From Chloroflexota bacterium (GTDB lineage: Bacteria > Chloroflexota > Anaerolineae > Promineifilales > Promineifilaceae): 7,171 nt of DNA. The translations under genes were made by a program, and so were the position numbers. This document shows, piece by piece, positions 1 through 5,896 of this stretch. How positions within the stretch are numbered: the stretch's first letter is position 1; the number at the start of each line of letters is the position of its first letter. The stretch covers positions 1-7,171 of the forward strand of contig JAUVOB010000067.1 in assembly GCA_030599405.1 (NCBI GenBank), read 5' to 3'. A model generated the notes under the pieces. It was not told the DNA's origin, did not search any database, and saw only the letters and a list, made by a program, of their open reading frames with translations.

Positions 1-133
1 CAGAAGCCAATTCATCGGCGCTGAGATGACCACCGCTCTCTACCAGGGCCTCTAGAACAACTCGCCTACTTGTTGTTAGCCGGTGACCTCCATCTTTTAT
101 TGCCTGACCGAGTTTGCTAGCGAGCTCATTCAT
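1..133 (-). CDS. Fur-family metal-responsive transcriptional regulator, N-terminal part (runs off left edge)
   Basis: Only the first 44 codons are inside the window. They begin MNELASKLGQ and continue with HRLTTSRRVVLEAL, then GGHLSADELA. This is the characteristic start of the Fur/Zur/PerR/Mur winged-helix DNA-binding domain (a 'yRlT.qR..iL..L' helix, then 'H.sa.el'). The start is fixed: an in-frame TGA lies immediately upstream at 136-134, and the other nearby ATG (129-127) opens a frame that stops within about ten codons. A GGAGG at 160-156 is too far away (22 bases) to be a normal ribosome site, so initiation may be weak or coupled to the permease gene, whose stop is 42 bases upstream. 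The metal-binding and dimerisation residues lie outside the window, so zinc, manganese and iron types cannot be told apart. Its place as third gene after a metal ABC transporter suggests it senses the metal that the transporter imports. Confidence 0.85.
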   Translation of the reverse strand, partial: MNELASKLGQAIKDGGHRLTTSRRVVLEALVESGGHLSADELAS

Positions 134-175
134 TCAATTTATTCTGACCTACACGCCTCCGATAGAATCATGGGA

Positions 176-1024
176 TTAGGCGGGCTTGTATCTCCAGATC
201 AGTCCTTTTCCAGGCGCTGAAAGGAAGACGACGACGAAGACGGCTGTCGCAACGAGCACGATAGCCGGTCCTGCCGCGATAGACCAATAATAGGAAATAT
301 ACAATCCCGCGAGACCGGAGCCTGCACCGATGGCGCCGGCAACCGCCATCATCCGCCAGAGTCGTTGAGTGAGAAGAAAAGCGGCTGCAGCTGGTGTAAC
401 CAACATCGCCACGACCAAGGCAATGCCAACCACTTGAATCGAGACCACGATAGTGACGGCAAGGAGAATCAGCAGCAAGTAGCGGAAAAAACTAACTGGA
501 AGACGAAGCGTAGTTGCCAGCAGAGGATCGAAGGAGATGATCATAAACTCTTTGTAGAAAAGAAAGACAACCAGGAGTACGAATCCGCTGAGCAAAAACG
601 TACTAAGAAGGTCGCTCTCGGACACACCGAGGGGATTGCCAAACAGAAAATGAGCCAAGTCTACCGTGTAAGTCCCAAAGGCGGATAACATGGCCACCCC
701 GAGGGCGAATGCGCCCGCGAATATCACCCCAATCGCCGTGTCCTCTTTCAGTAATCCTCGGCTTGATAACGCTCCGATGGCAAATGCGGCCAGGATTCCA
801 ACAGCCAAAGCGCCCACGGCAAGTGGCCAACCGAGAACAAAAGCCAAAACCACTCCGGGTAGTATGGAATGGGCGAGTGCGTCGCCGAAGAAAGCCATTC
901 CTCTTAGAACGACATACGCTCCCAGGACAGAGCAGACAATGCCAACCATAGCCGTGGCTAAAAGGGCTCGTACCATGAAGCCATGCTGCCAGGGCTCGGC
1001 GAGAAGCGCAAATATGTCAGCCAT
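176..1024 (-). CDS. Metal (zinc/manganese-type) ABC transporter permease, ABC-3 family
   Basis: A 282-residue, very hydrophobic inner-membrane protein of normal length for the ZnuB/MntB/TroC family. It would form the channel through which a divalent metal enters the cytoplasm, powered by the ATPase encoded just upstream. Family hallmarks seen: FFGDALAHSILPGV at about 45-58, TAIGVIFAGAFALGV at 96-110, DLAHFLFGNPLGVS at 122-135, a coupling-loop-like FDPLLATTLRLPV at 165-177, and QVVGIALVVAMLVTPAAA at 197-214. At least seven hydrophobic segments are apparent. The frame stays open upstream to an ATG at 1090, but the start at 1024 is preferred. It has GGAG at 1038-1035 ten bases upstream, it places the family's usual N-terminus first, and it overlaps the ATPase stop by only 8 bases, which suggests translational coupling. 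Metal specificity (Zn versus Mn versus Fe) cannot be read from the permease alone. Confidence 0.93.
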   Translation of the reverse strand: MADIFALLAEPWQHGFMVRALLATAMVGIVCSVLGAYVVLRGMAFFGDALAHSILPGVVLAFVLGWPLAVGALAVGILAAFAIGALSSRGLLKEDTAIGVIFAGAFALGVAMLSAFGTYTVDLAHFLFGNPLGVSESDLLSTFLLSGFVLLVVFLFYKEFMIISFDPLLATTLRLPVSFFRYLLLILLAVTIVVSIQVVGIALVVAMLVTPAAAAFLLTQRLWRMMAVAGAIGAGSGLAGLYISYYWSIAAGPAIVLVATAVFVVVFLSAPGKGLIWRYKPA

Positions 1025-1928
1025 CTTCGCTTTTCTCCACCTCAGACCAGGTGCCATCCACAGCCGACCAGGTTCCTGCTTGGTCCGCATCGTCTTGATC
1101 GTGACATTCGTCTGTTAATAATATCCTTCCCTCATCGCCGTCGATCCGGTGCATGTGACCACTGTAAGCCGACATGAGATTGGCCGGTGTAAGCGCGACC
1201 GATGGCTTATCAAAGGCCACAAGTCGCCGATTTAGGAGCATAACGCGGTCGAATTTGTCGGCCGCCCGCTCGAGATCATGGGTTGCTAACAATACTGTGA
1301 CGTTATCTGGCGACAAGCCTTCCAAAATCTCGAAGATCGCTTCCTGGCTCGGAACATCAAGGCCAGCCAAAGGCTCATCGAGCAGTAAAATCTCTGCTTC
1401 TTGGGCGAGAGCTCTGGCAATGAAAACCCTTTGTTGTTGCCCACCAGACAACTCGCCGATCTGCTTTCGGGCCAGGTCGCTAGCGTTCACCCTGGACAGA
1501 CAATCATGCACAATGGACCAATCTTCTCGCTTTGGCCACCGAAACAGTCCGATCTTACCTACGCGCCCCATCATCACTACTTCTTCTACTGTCACGGGAA
1601 AGGAGAAGTCGATCTGACTTCTCTGAGGGACATAGCCGATGCAGATATGGCCGCCCGGTCCGGATCCATAAACTTCAACCGAGCCACTGCTTGGATCGAG
1701 AATGCCCGCAATTAGCTTCATGAGCGTGCTTTTACCGGCACCGTTCGGTCCGACGACAGCAATCTGCTCGCCATGTTCAATTTGAAACGTAAGAGCTTCT
1801 AGTGCGTAAGTCGTCCTATTCCTGTTTACCGATGGATAGGAAACAATTACGTTCTCCAGCGCAATTACAGAAGCGGATGATTGGTGATGTATTCCTCTTA
1901 GACGAAGATTCGATAAAGCGGTGCTCAT
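1017..1928 (-). CDS. Metal ABC transporter ATP-binding protein
   Basis: A 303-residue ABC ATPase of the ZnuC/MntA-type metal import family, which would drive the adjacent permease by ATP hydrolysis on the cytoplasmic face. All catalytic motifs are intact: Walker A GPNGAGKST at 60-68, Q-loop Q102 (YVPQR), signature LSGGQ at 160-164, Walker B ILLLDEP at 180-186, D-loop GLD at 189-191 and switch histidine H217 (ATHD). The stretch after the Q-loop (DFSFPVTVEEVVMMGR) is typical of metal importers. Two extensions stand out: about 20 residues before the usual domain start, and a C-terminal tail from about 258 rich in D, E and H (DECHDQDDAD at 273-282), followed by an imperfect repeat GTWSAVD/GTWSEVE. 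The start is the first ATG after an in-frame TAG; the only Shine-Dalgarno-like bases (AGGA) sit almost on the ATG, so the start is less sure than the reading frame. First gene of the presumed metal operon. Confidence 0.94.
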   Translation of the reverse strand: MSTALSNLRLRGIHHQSSASVIALENVIVSYPSVNRNRTTYALEALTFQIEHGEQIAVVGPNGAGKSTLMKLIAGILDPSSGSVEVYGSGPGGHICIGYVPQRSQIDFSFPVTVEEVVMMGRVGKIGLFRWPKREDWSIVHDCLSRVNASDLARKQIGELSGGQQQRVFIARALAQEAEILLLDEPLAGLDVPSQEAIFEILEGLSPDNVTVLLATHDLERAADKFDRVMLLNRRLVAFDKPSVALTPANLMSAYSGHMHRIDGDEGRILLTDECHDQDDADQAGTWSAVDGTWSEVEKSEDG

Positions 1929-1977
1929 TTCCTATTGCCCAACTGTTTGAAAGAATATATAGATGTGATACTGCTTG

Positions 1978-1996
1978 CCGATCAGCGCTTGACCGG
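1978..1996 (-). promoter_or_regulatory. Stem-loop in the 5' leader of the metal transporter operon
   Basis: In the minus-strand transcript, CCGGUCA (1996-1990) can pair with UGAUCGG (1984-1978) across a five-base AGCGC loop, giving seven base pairs including one G-U. It lies about 50 bases ahead of the ATPase start, inside the leader that would follow the promoter at 2030-2057. No uridine run follows, so it is not an intrinsic terminator. Whether it is functional is unknown. Confidence 0.3.
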
Positions 1997-2014
1997 ATGA
2001 CGGAAGAGTCTTTC

Positions 2015-2029
2015 TGATACTTTGTATCA
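2015..2029. promoter_or_regulatory. Perfect palindromic operator candidate (Fur-superfamily-like)
   Basis: TGATACTTTGTATCA is a perfect inverted repeat of six bases on each side of a three-base centre. It begins immediately downstream of the minus-strand -10 box and covers the expected transcription start, which is where a repressor would block RNA polymerase. The outer TGATA/TATCA arms match the arms of known Fur-superfamily operators of the TGATAAT-N-ATTATCA type. The Fur-family gene at the end of this operon is the natural candidate to bind it. A further single half-site (TGATAC, 1966-1971) lies 49 bases away in the leader. Palindrome and position are seen; the regulator assignment is inferred. 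Confidence 0.65.
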
Positions 2030-2057
2030 ACTATATCGTCAGCAAAGGTTGAGTCAA
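2030..2057 (-). promoter_or_regulatory. Sigma-70-type promoter of the metal transporter operon
   Basis: Read on the minus strand, TTGACT (2057-2052) matches the -35 consensus at five of six positions and TATAGT (2035-2030) matches the -10 consensus at five of six. They are separated by 16 bases. Transcription would start near 2022-2024, giving a leader of roughly 95 bases before the ATPase ATG. The palindrome at 2015-2029 directly abuts the -10 box. Confidence 0.65.
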
Positions 2058-2058
2058 G

Positions 2059-2087
2059 TTGCCTCAATCACATTATGTCGCAATAAT
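2059..2087 (+). promoter_or_regulatory. Possible promoter of the zinc-finger membrane protein gene
   Basis: TTGCCT (2059-2064) and AATAAT (2082-2087) are spaced by 17 bases and match four and five of six consensus positions. An alternative pair, TTGAGT (2049-2054) and CATTAT (2071-2076), has a 16-base spacer. Either would lie next to or overlap the divergent metal-operon promoter. Neither is strong, so the choice is uncertain. Confidence 0.3.
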
Positions 2088-2130
2088 CTTGGCTTCATCG
2101 GTATTATTGTTCATTGCCTGACGCTTAATT

Positions 2131-2136
2131 AGGAGG
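2131..2136 (+). promoter_or_regulatory. Strong ribosome binding site for the zinc-finger protein gene
   Basis: AGGAGG lies eight bases before the ATG at 2145, a near-ideal Shine-Dalgarno sequence and spacing. It fixes the start of the gene and is the strongest such site in the window. Confidence 0.9.
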
Positions 2137-2144
2137 TCGTTATC

Positions 2145-3152
2145 ATGGCGATTCGCGAGGCCCGCTGGGACTGCATGTACTGCGGAACGAAGGGTAATCT
2201 TGGGCGCAATAAGTCGTGCCATCATTGCGGAAGATCACGCCCCGGAGGAACCAAGTTTTACCTTCCCGATGACGCGGCAGAGGTGACTGACGACCAGTTA
2301 TTGGAGCAGGCGGGGAGAGGTGCCGATTGGATCTGTGCGTTCTGCGGCACGAGCAACAAGAGTGGAGCATCGGCATGCCGCTCGTGTGGTGCAGCACGCG
2401 AGGAAACAAGCGATGAACAGGAAGTTAAAACTTATGCAGTAGGTGAGGCCCCCACCACCGGTGATATGGATCTTGATGAAAAGAAGCCGGTTCCTCCAGC
2501 TGATGATGCAGGGCAAAAATCAAAGATCAAGCCTCTTGCCATAGTAGGCGCCGCCATCCTTGTTGTGGCTTGTATCGCCATAATCGCCTTTCTTATCTTT
2601 GGAGGTCGGGATGTTACAGCATCCGTCGACGGCTTTGAATGGCAACGAGAGATCGATATCGAGGCATTTCGCACTGTAACCGAAGAAGATTGGAGCGTTC
2701 CAGCCGGCGGCCGAATCTTGAGTGAGCGCGAGGAAAAACACCACGACGAGGAAGTACTGGATCACGTCGATGTGCGAGAAGAGGTTTGTGGTCAAATAGA
2801 CCTGGGAGATGGTTTCTTTGAGGACAAGATGTGCACTATCGAGGAACCAGTTTACCGTCAAGAGCCTGTATACCAAACCAAATACACATACGAAATCGAC
2901 AAGTGGATTGTTGTTCGTACCGTACAGGATGGTGGATCGGATCACTCGCCGTTTTGGCCCAGGGCCGATCTTTCTGATGGTGAACGAGAGGGAAAGCGAT
3001 CTGAGACCTATACTATCATCTTCAAAGACTCTGACGGCGAAGTCCGCACCTTCACAACAGAAGATCTCAACAAATGGCAGAAATTCGAATTCAACCAGGG
3101 TGTTGTATTGAAGTTGAATGCTATTGGTGGGATATCTGAAGTAGAACGATAG
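2145..3152 (+). CDS. Membrane protein with two RanBP2-like zinc fingers and an uncharacterised C-terminal domain
   Basis: A 335-residue protein whose function I do not recognise. Two four-cysteine fingers start it: W8-x-C10-x2-C13-x4-N18-x6-C25-x2-C28 and W62-x-C64-x2-C67-x3-N71-x6-C78-x2-C81. The second fits the RanBP2-type finger pattern exactly and the first has one extra residue. In eukaryotes such fingers bind single-stranded RNA or ubiquitin; no role is claimed here. Residues 86-130 are a polar, acidic/proline-rich linker, and about 131-152 form one membrane helix preceded by lysines (KSKIKP). With no signal peptide, the fingers should face the cytoplasm and the last 180 residues the outside. 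That outer part is charged, has a tyrosine-rich stretch (PVYRQEPVYQTKYTYEIDKW, 235-254) and two cysteines (215, 230) that could pair. It is the only plus-strand gene and is divergent from the metal transporter operon. The double-zinc-finger call is firm; the topology is inferred. Confidence 0.88.
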   Translation: MAIREARWDCMYCGTKGNLGRNKSCHHCGRSRPGGTKFYLPDDAAEVTDDQLLEQAGRGADWICAFCGTSNKSGASACRSCGAAREETSDEQEVKTYAVGEAPTTGDMDLDEKKPVPPADDAGQKSKIKPLAIVGAAILVVACIAIIAFLIFGGRDVTASVDGFEWQREIDIEAFRTVTEEDWSVPAGGRILSEREEKHHDEEVLDHVDVREEVCGQIDLGDGFFEDKMCTIEEPVYRQEPVYQTKYTYEIDKWIVVRTVQDGGSDHSPFWPRADLSDGEREGKRSETYTIIFKDSDGEVRTFTTEDLNKWQKFEFNQGVVLKLNAIGGISEVER

Positions 3153-4016
3153 TTACCCAGGCTTTCCGGCGCTTACCAGCGCTCGCGTTTGGGCCAGTGG
3201 ATTCTTGCTGCGTACAAGTGTTTCTCCAACGAGAACCGCATCCACACTTAGTTCACCCATACGTTTAACATCATCAATTGATTTTATGCCGCTCTCAGCC
3301 ACGGTGACCACATCCCCAGGGATCTTCTCCCGCAAGCGAGCGGTATTTTCAAAGTCAACCTCAAATGTTTGCAGGTTGCGGTTGTTGATACCTACGAGTC
3401 GAGGATTGATGGCCAGCACCCTATCTAGTTCTTCCTCGGTGTGTACTTCTACAAGGACGCCCATGTTCAATTCATGTGCGAGATCGCGAAGGGATTCCAG
3501 TTCCCTACCTTCCAAGATGGCTGCGATCAGGAGAATCGCGTCGGCTCCCGCAACCCTAGCTTCATAAACATGGTACGGATGAAAGGTGAAATCTTTTCTG
3601 AGAACCGGGGCTTTTGATTTGAACGACCGGCTACCGGATTCTGGAGAAAAGGAGCTCTCGATCATCTCCTTGACATCGCGCAAGTCGCCGAGGGAACCCT
3701 GAAAGTAACGGGCATCTGTCAATACAGATATCGCTACAGCCCCAGCTTCCACATAGGATCTGGCCAGCTGCACCGGATCGTAATCAGGTGATATCAGTCC
3801 TTTACTGGGAGATGCCTTCTTACATTCAGCTATCAACGATACGCCGGGTGTTTTCAAGGCGGACTCGAAATCGTTGGTTGGCGGTGCCACGGTGGCGAAA
3901 GCCCTAAGATCAGCCAACGGAACAGCGCGCATGACATCAGGCAGCTGCGCCCTCCTATAACGCATGATCTCATCGAGTATTGTCCCTCTGCGTTTTGATT
4001 TATTCGATACACTCAT
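3153..4016 (-). CDS. trpC: Indole-3-glycerol-phosphate synthase
   Basis: This cytoplasmic TIM-barrel enzyme closes the indole ring, converting carboxyphenylaminodeoxyribulose 5-phosphate to indole-3-glycerol phosphate with loss of CO2 and water. Expected motifs are present: IAECKKASPSKG at 62-73 (catalytic E64, K66), SVLTDARYFQGS at 97-108, PVLRKDF at 137-143 (K141), EARVAGADAILLI at 152-164, E190 in VEVH, GINNRNL at 209-215 (N211) and VAESGI at 239-244 (E241). Length is 287 residues, a little long, because about 14 extra residues rich in S, F and K (about 120-135) sit just before the PVLRKDF strand. The segment FHPYHVYEAR replaces the more usual 'D-P-Y-Q-V/I-Y-E-A-R'. AAGGA lies ten bases before the ATG. 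It follows trpD by 43 bases and is the last gene of the cluster; its stop codon directly abuts the stop of the convergent zinc-finger gene. Confidence 0.96.
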   Translation of the reverse strand: MSVSNKSKRRGTILDEIMRYRRAQLPDVMRAVPLADLRAFATVAPPTNDFESALKTPGVSLIAECKKASPSKGLISPDYDPVQLARSYVEAGAVAISVLTDARYFQGSLGDLRDVKEMIESSFSPESGSRSFKSKAPVLRKDFTFHPYHVYEARVAGADAILLIAAILEGRELESLRDLAHELNMGVLVEVHTEEELDRVLAINPRLVGINNRNLQTFEVDFENTARLREKIPGDVVTVAESGIKSIDDVKRMGELSVDAVLVGETLVRSKNPLAQTRALVSAGKPG

Positions 4017-4059
4017 GGAACCGGCATCCTTGTTGCTGATCGGCCAGACTACGCTTCAA

Positions 4060-5103
4060 CTACAGGCTGTTCCGATAGCGATTTGTCATCTCAATCCAGG
4101 CCTCGAGCTTAAGCAAAGCGTCACCGCTGTCAATGGAACTGCGCCCCATCTCTATGCCTTGCCTGAAATCACCGCTTTCCAGGACAAGAGCGGCGGCCGC
4201 ATTTAGTAGCACAATATCTCGGCGAGGACCCTGATCTTTTCCTGAAAGAATATCTCTGAGGATTTGGGCGTTTTCTGCTGGAGTATCCCCAAGTAAATCA
4301 TCCAGATGGGCCAATTTAAAACCCAGTTCTTGCGAATCCAAATCAAAGGTTCTGACGCCATCATCATCTAGGCGGCTGACCCGATTGATCCCAGTGGTCG
4401 ACAGCTCGTCTAGTCCGTCCGCTCCGTGAACAACAAACGCGGCCTTACTCCCTAATGCTCCTAGTACCTGAGCCATGGGTTCTGTTAATTCGGGATCGTA
4501 GACTCCGATAAGCTGGTGGGTCGCCCGCGCCGGATTGGTCAACGGCCCGAGTACGTTGAAAATGGTTCGCTGTCCGATGTCTCTTCGTGGACCTATGGCA
4601 TGGCGCATGGCAGGGTGATGGTTGATCGCATATAGAAAACCAATCCCGATTTCTTCAATACATTGAGCTACCTGATTCGGGTTGAGATCAAGGTTGCCAC
4701 CCATAGCCATCAGGACGTCAGCTGATCCACACTTACTGCTGGCCGCCCTGTTCCCATGTTTGGCAACTTTTACTCCGTGACCAGCAACGACAAAGGCGGC
4801 CGCGGTTGAGATATTGAAAGTATGCTTGCCATCCCCTCCCGTTCCACAAGTATCTACCAACATCTCGCCTGAGGTCTGCCCGAAGGCACCCATGTCGACG
4901 CCGACCACGTGCGATCGCATCGCTCTTGCGCTGCCAGCTATTTCGTCGACAGTCTCACCCTTCATCCGTAATGCCGTTAGATAACTGGCTATCTGAGCAG
5001 GTGATGATTCCCCATTCATGATGGCATTCATCGCCTCTTCAGCTTGGTCTAGGTTGAGATCGCGATATCGAACGAGATCGGCGATTGCGTTTTTTAATGG
5101 CAT
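4060..5103 (-). CDS. trpD: Anthranilate phosphoribosyltransferase
   Basis: This enzyme joins anthranilate to PRPP to give phosphoribosyl-anthranilate, the second committed step of tryptophan synthesis. The 347-residue length is normal. An all-helical N-terminal part comes first, then the PRPP and anthranilate sites: CGTGGDG at 86-92, FNISTAAA at 96-103, KHGNR at 115-119, SSKCGSADVL at 122-131, the HPAMRHAIGPRRDIGQRTIFN segment at about 163-183, GPLTNP at 186-191, and the metal-binding D232-E233 pair in HGADGLDEL. The cysteine in SSKCGSADV stands where glycine or serine is more common but is outside the invariant residues. AAGGA lies seven bases before the ATG. The gene is separated from trpG by 207 bases, unusually loose for a trp operon, and that gap contains inverted repeats. 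It is a separate protein, not fused to trpG or trpC. Confidence 0.97.
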   Translation of the reverse strand: MPLKNAIADLVRYRDLNLDQAEEAMNAIMNGESSPAQIASYLTALRMKGETVDEIAGSARAMRSHVVGVDMGAFGQTSGEMLVDTCGTGGDGKHTFNISTAAAFVVAGHGVKVAKHGNRAASSKCGSADVLMAMGGNLDLNPNQVAQCIEEIGIGFLYAINHHPAMRHAIGPRRDIGQRTIFNVLGPLTNPARATHQLIGVYDPELTEPMAQVLGALGSKAAFVVHGADGLDELSTTGINRVSRLDDDGVRTFDLDSQELGFKLAHLDDLLGDTPAENAQILRDILSGKDQGPRRDIVLLNAAAALVLESGDFRQGIEMGRSSIDSGDALLKLEAWIEMTNRYRNSL

Positions 5104-5139
5104 ATATCTATCCTTAAGACCCTATTCGGTCGTCGATCG

Positions 5140-5185
5140 TCCGATGACGAGGGCCTGGTCGAATCTTCGGCATCGGAAAGCCAGG
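5140..5185 (-). repeat. Interleaved inverted repeats in the trpG-trpD gap
   Basis: On the transcribed strand, TCCGATG (5177-5171) is exactly complementary to CATCGGA (5146-5140), and CCTGG (5185-5181) is complementary to CCAGG (5158-5154). Because the arms alternate, the two stems cannot form as simple hairpins together: they are either alternatives or a pseudoknot. A small CGAA-GA-TTCG hairpin lies within the larger loop. No uridine run follows, and there is no tryptophan-rich leader peptide, so this is not a classical attenuator. The rest of the 207-base gap shows no convincing gene or promoter. Confidence 0.3.
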
Positions 5186-5310
5186 AAAAGGTCCGCTCTA
5201 TCAAAGACGAAAATTCGCTTTGCATAGGTACGCTATTCGATCGAGACCAAACGGTTCGTAATCGGAAGGAAAAAGTATATGAATGAGATGGAAGACCTGC
5301 TAGGCACACC

Positions 5311-5877
5311 TTATCTTCCTTCAAGGAAGTTGAGCAAGATTCGTTTTCCGTGTTCTGTCAAAATGCTCTCTGGATGAAACTGAACACCTTGCACCGGATG
5401 TTCCTTGTGCTTCATACCCATTATTTCTCCATCACGGGTGAACGCCGTCACTTCCAGACACTCAGGAACCGGATCCTCAACAATTAATGAATGGTATCGC
5501 GTTGCCTTAAACGGGCTCGGGACTCCTGTATAAAGGCCTTTTCCATTGTGATAAACGGATGAAGTCTTACCATGCATGAGCCTCTCGGCTCTTGAGATCG
5601 TGCCCCCGTAAACATGGCCGATGCATTGGTGGCCCAGGCATACACCCAGAATTGGTGTATCCGGTCCCAATTCACGGATGACTTCGTTGGAGACGCCACC
5701 ATCGACCGCTGGAACACCAGGACCCGGACTGATCACAATTCTGTCCGGAGATAGATCTTGAATCTCTCGGAGCGTCACCTTATCGTTGCGAAAGACCATG
5801 ACATAGGCGCCTAGTTCGCCAAGATATTGGACGATGTTGTAAGTAAAGGAGTCGTAATTATCTATCATCACTAGCAT
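5311..5877 (-). CDS. trpG: Anthranilate synthase glutamine amidotransferase component (PabA-like)
   Basis: A class I glutamine amidotransferase that releases ammonia from glutamine for the partner TrpE, which makes anthranilate from chorismate. The 188 residues match the family's usual single-domain length. Seen in order: [10 protein letters not shown] at 5-14, SPGPGVP at 50-56, the nucleophile elbow GVCLGHQ at 78-84 (C80), an HGK at 102-104, RYHSL at 127-131, and the catalytic pair H168 and E170 in VQFHPES. The frame is open to an ATG at 5919, but that would overlap trpS and add a non-family N-terminus. The ATG at 5877 is chosen for its GGAGGG site four bases upstream and its family-like start ([11 protein letters not shown]). 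It follows trpS by 19 bases. No trpE is in the window; the protein could also serve a PabB partner in folate synthesis, but trpD and trpC alongside favour tryptophan. Confidence 0.95.
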   Translation of the reverse strand: MLVMIDNYDSFTYNIVQYLGELGAYVMVFRNDKVTLREIQDLSPDRIVISPGPGVPAVDGGVSNEVIRELGPDTPILGVCLGHQCIGHVYGGTISRAERLMHGKTSSVYHNGKGLYTGVPSPFKATRYHSLIVEDPVPECLEVTAFTRDGEIMGMKHKEHPVQGVQFHPESILTEHGKRILLNFLEGR

Positions 5878-5881
5878 GATG

Positions 5882-5887
5882 CCCTCC
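5882..5887 (-). promoter_or_regulatory. Ribosome binding site that decides the trpG start
   Basis: GGAGGG on the minus strand ends four bases before the ATG at 5877-5875, within the 19-base trpS-trpG gap. The upstream in-frame ATG codons at 5889 and 5919 have no comparable site, which supports the shorter protein. Confidence 0.8.
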
Positions 5888-5896
5888 ATAATCCGG

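Noticed and set aside
1025..1090. Longer permease starting at the ATG at 1090
   Set aside because: It would overlap the ATPase gene by 74 bases and add 22 residues outside the family pattern; the ATG at 1024 has a ribosome site and a family-like start.
690..1118. A 142-codon plus-strand open frame opposite the permease and the end of the ATPase gene
   Set aside because: It is the complement of a strongly conserved permease gene; its alanine/threonine/proline-rich product looks like a shadow translation.
2520..2945. A 141-codon open frame antisense to the zinc-finger gene
   Set aside because: It lies wholly inside a convincing gene, has no ribosome site, and encodes no recognisable domain.
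3169..3182. Hairpin GCGCT-TACC-AGCGC as a terminator for the zinc-finger gene or trpC
   Set aside because: Only five base pairs, inside the trpC coding sequence, and without a convincing T-run on either side.
5094..5324. A 76-codon minus-strand open frame in the trpG-trpD gap, with an inner ATG giving 43 codons
   Set aside because: No ribosome site before either ATG, serine/arginine-rich composition with no domain, and it overlaps both neighbours. It is also not a leader peptide, as it lacks adjacent Trp codons.
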